A stretch of DNA of 64,000 bases from Fistularia commersonii (lineage: Eukaryota > Chordata > Actinopteri > Syngnathiformes > Fistulariidae): assembly GCA_037954325.1 (NCBI GenBank), contig JBBMNZ010000015.1, positions 7,224,501-7,288,500 on the forward strand. The letters are read 5' to 3'. This document shows, piece by piece, positions 62,401 to 64,000 of the stretch (positions within the stretch are counted from its first letter, which is position 1; the number at the start of each line of letters is the position of its first letter). A model generated the notes under the pieces. It had not been told where the DNA came from. It saw only the letters and a program-made list of their open reading frames with translations, and did no database searches. A program made the position numbers and the translations under genes.

Positions 62401-63720
62401 CAGTTGCTAAAGGGACGGCTGATCGATGGTGACAGTGAGTCAGTCTCGCTGTTAAGTGTATAGCAATTGGCTGTGACCTTCATGGATCAGATGACTGAGC
62501 TCACGATTCCTGCTAAGGCGGAGGGGAGGCAGTGGGGGGGCGCAGTGGGGTAGAAGGAGGGTAACAAGACGATCAATGCTCTTCTTGTTGGAGTCGCAGG
62601 TGGAGCCGCTGCTATTTTTTTCAGGCCCCCCGGCAGCTGAAAGATCCGTTTATCCCAGCGGATCACTGTGAAGGCGAGGTAAACGTGGATGTGGACTGAT
62701 CCAGATGATGAATCTTTATTTTCGGTTGTTTACGAATCAGAAGCCGAGAAGGGTTTTCGGGCTCATCCAAAGAGCTTGCAAAAACGGAGCAGCTACATCG
62801 TCTCTTCAAGCTGAAGATACAGTTTTAGATTTCTATGAGCAATGAAGCAAGTCCAATTTTTTTTTTTACTCTCTGCTTCCTCATAAAAATTGCCCGTTTG
62901 CGTTCTTAACTTTAATCTCCAAATTAAAAACAAACAAATGCCAGTGTTCCATTACACTCAACTTTTCAGACATTTGTGGACACATTACCAACATTACTGG
63001 AACCTTTGTGGAACCACACAGTATTGATTTTTGTCCGATTTTTAAAAAAAAAAAAAAAAATCCATAAATCAACCCCCCCTAAATAGCCTGCCTTTTTTTT
63101 TTTATTAAATCATAGTTACATCAAGTGGGAAGCCTTCAGGACGTGTTGTATACAGATCTCTAAAAGCCCAGTCATCATAGTGCTTAATAACGTCTTTGTG
63201 CCTTCCCAGATTCTGATCCGGCGGCGCCCCCTGCTGTACGTGGTAGGTCTGCTCATCCCCAGCATCTTCTTGATGTTGGTTGATGTCGTCAGCTTCTCCC
63301 TGCCACTTAATAGCAGGAGCCGCATAGCCTTCAAGATTAGCATCCTGTTGGGCTACACTGTCTTCAGGGTGAACATGACCAACGAACTGCCCGCCACTGC
63401 CGTTAGCACGCCGCTCATTGGTGAGTCGCTCACATCAACTAATGACTTAACGTGAACAAGCGATCCCAGACAAGCGGCAACTTTGAAACATTGGATCATC
63501 CCATCCCGTTGTATGCCTGCAGGTGTGTTCTTTGCGGTCTGCATGGCCCTTCTCATGCTAAGCCTCATCAAGTCCATCCTGGTGGTGAAGCTGCTGCACC
63601 ATAGCGAGAAGGAGGTGCGGCAGATGTCGATGTCTGCTTGCCTACTGAACAAGTACGGCCTGGGTGGTCACAGTTTAAGAGGAAATGGTGGGACCCTTGA
63701 CCCCCTCCAGCAGTCAGGAG
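53428..63720 (+). CDS. htr3b: 5-hydroxytryptamine receptor 3B-type subunit (8 exons seen; 3' end outside window)
   Basis: Cys-loop, cation-selective ligand-gated channel subunit of the neuronal plasma membrane. Exons: 53428-53491, 55722-55885, 59508-59552, 59779-59888, 60821-60990, 61704-61861, 63210-63420, 63523-63720. Phases agree, and exons 3-5 have the 45/110/170-bp lengths typical of this receptor superfamily. Exon 1 encodes a signal peptide (MSLLCSSLFLIVLVFSLAAA). Then loop D TSIWYRQIW, loop A region IPDIIVSEFVD, Cys-loop Cys160-Cys174 (CSLEMFAFPFDKQNC), loop B Trp181 (RSWLHS), GEWELL, M1 from RRRPLLYVVGL, M2 RIAFKISILLGYTVFRVNM, and M3 GVFFAVCMALLMLSL. VYVNASG, GYTVFRVNM and absence of the 5-HT3A-type GERVSFK before M2 point to 3B rather than 3A. 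Sequons include NAS143-145. The M3-M4 loop and M4 should lie past 64000. It is head-to-head with usp28, as in mammals. Confidence 0.88.
53492..55721 (+). other. htr3b: htr3b intron 1
   Basis: Donor AAGG|GTGACT and acceptor TTTTTATCCTGCAG. AT-rich, with no recognised transposon or extra exon. Two short overlapping frames at 53544-53768 have no family similarity. Confidence 0.6.
56680..59440 (+). mobile_element. Degenerate APE-type LINE in htr3b intron 2, split by an LTR
   Basis: The EN start is recognisable before the LTR: GGCTGACATGATAGAGAGAA and CAGGAGACCGGGTGGAAA encode ADMIERRK and QETGWK (usual QETRW). After the LTR: FAKRMEMAVVTTY (57860 area), then RLYNDLYDTLDTKEWKRD (58365-58418), DRKDVQQV, SEL.PIFKNE (58750 area), CEQHC.MPRKSTTDASFTLR (58890-58950), KELHCFFMDLK, and the RT catalytic box MFADDTVICCESEDQVEE at 59235-59290, still FADD. 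Many stops and shifts. It has the same orientation as htr3b. Family recognised from recalled LINE protein wording; clade not assigned. Confidence 0.75.
56796..57540 (+). mobile_element. Solo LTR inserted in the LINE, 745 bp
   Basis: Begins TGTTACG and ends CGTAACA, a 7-bp terminal inverted repeat of the TG..CA type. Inside, promoter-like order: GATTGGCCA (inverted CCAAT box, about 56945) then CTTAAAAGCC (TATA-like, about 56971), and near the 3' end ATTAAA followed by GAGTCCTGCTTGTGTCTTG (about 57472-57505). LINE-like sequence resumes on both sides (GAGACCGGGTGGAAA left, GATAAGGCCGATTC right). Flanks GGAAA and GATAA are not an exact target duplication. No internal coding region or second LTR is present. 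Confidence 0.6.
59889..60820 (+). other. htr3b: htr3b intron 4
   Basis: AT-rich; donor TT|GTACGT, acceptor ATATTCCCAG. No repeat or exon recognised. Confidence 0.6.
61862..63209 (+). other. htr3b: htr3b intron 6
   Basis: Donor AAC|GTATGT, acceptor TGCCTTCCCAG. Contains A/T tracts and a purine-rich GGGGAGGCAGTGGGGGGGCG block near 62522-62541; nothing else recognised. Confidence 0.6.
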
Positions 63721-64000
63721 GTGAGATGGTGTGTCAGGATGGTTGCTACGCCTAATTTAGTAAGATTTTGTGAGCTTGTTTTAAAACAACCCCCTCAAGG
63801 CAAGCAGATCACTTGGGGTCTGGTTCTGTCCGGAGTGCCTGGTCGCCCAGGAAAAGAGCCCCAAAGGTGCGGTGTGGTGGCAGGACAGGAGCTGGGGTCT
63901 TGTTGGTGTCTTTGGAGAACTGGTGGGAAAGGGCACCTGGCTTAGTGTTTTGGGCACCTGGGCAATGAGATGGACAGGTTGAACCGGAAAAAGAAAAGAG

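Noticed and set aside
63721..64000. htr3b M3-M4 loop and M4 in the last 280 bases
   Set aside because: Translation after the donor at 63720 gives no MA-stretch or M4-like hydrophobic segment, so these exons should be outside the window.
1..64000. CRISPR arrays, operons, tRNA or rRNA genes, phage or integrated viral genes
   Set aside because: No regular spacer arrays, no intact tRNA cloverleaf or rRNA was recognised, and all protein genes are spliced vertebrate genes.

Overview
The window is nuclear DNA from a ray-finned (teleost) fish. It holds split genes with GT-AG introns that encode clearly vertebrate proteins, AT-rich introns, many (CA)n/(TA)n microsatellites, and a dense load of fish-type hAT, LINE, Penelope-like and LTR remnants. 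I see no bacterial, viral or organellar genes. All gene calls come from splicing exons by eye and comparing the products with remembered protein families; no database was searched.

Layout. (1) 1-2988 (+): the last seven exons of bckdk, the mitochondrial branched-chain ketoacid dehydrogenase kinase, whose start lies left of the window. (2) 3.7-10.3 kb: intergenic, with SINE-like copies, a strong CTCF-type motif and a hAT element with 8-bp target duplication. (3) 10.4-15.5 kb (+): orai2, a store-operated calcium channel subunit, with a CpG-rich promoter, a 5' UTR exon and two coding exons. (4) 16.6-22.1 kb: an intergenic transposon cluster containing a 2.3-kb hAT fossil with a LINE fragment nested inside, then a degenerate sense-strand LINE. 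(5) 23.7-48.7 kb (-): usp28, a nuclear deubiquitinase. Twenty-five coding exons were joined with phase agreement at every junction; the first coding exon was not found. Its introns carry hAT and TA-type MITEs, a Penelope-like fragment and LINE pieces. (6) 51.4-51.65 kb: a CpG-rich block, the probable usp28 promoter. (7) 53.4-63.7 kb (+): htr3b, a 5-HT3 receptor B-type subunit; eight exons are visible and the M3-M4 loop/M4 exons lie beyond the right edge. Its second intron contains a LINE interrupted by a solo LTR.

The head-to-head usp28/htr3b pair matches the arrangement I recall for human 11q23 and supports both names. The genes do not form a pathway. I found no previously undescribed molecular system. 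The points most worth a second look are an aromatic-box tryptophan in the fish 5-HT3B subunit that mammalian 5-HT3B lacks, a roughly 130-residue low-complexity enlargement of Usp28, nested transposons that can be ordered in time, and two CTCF-like sites.
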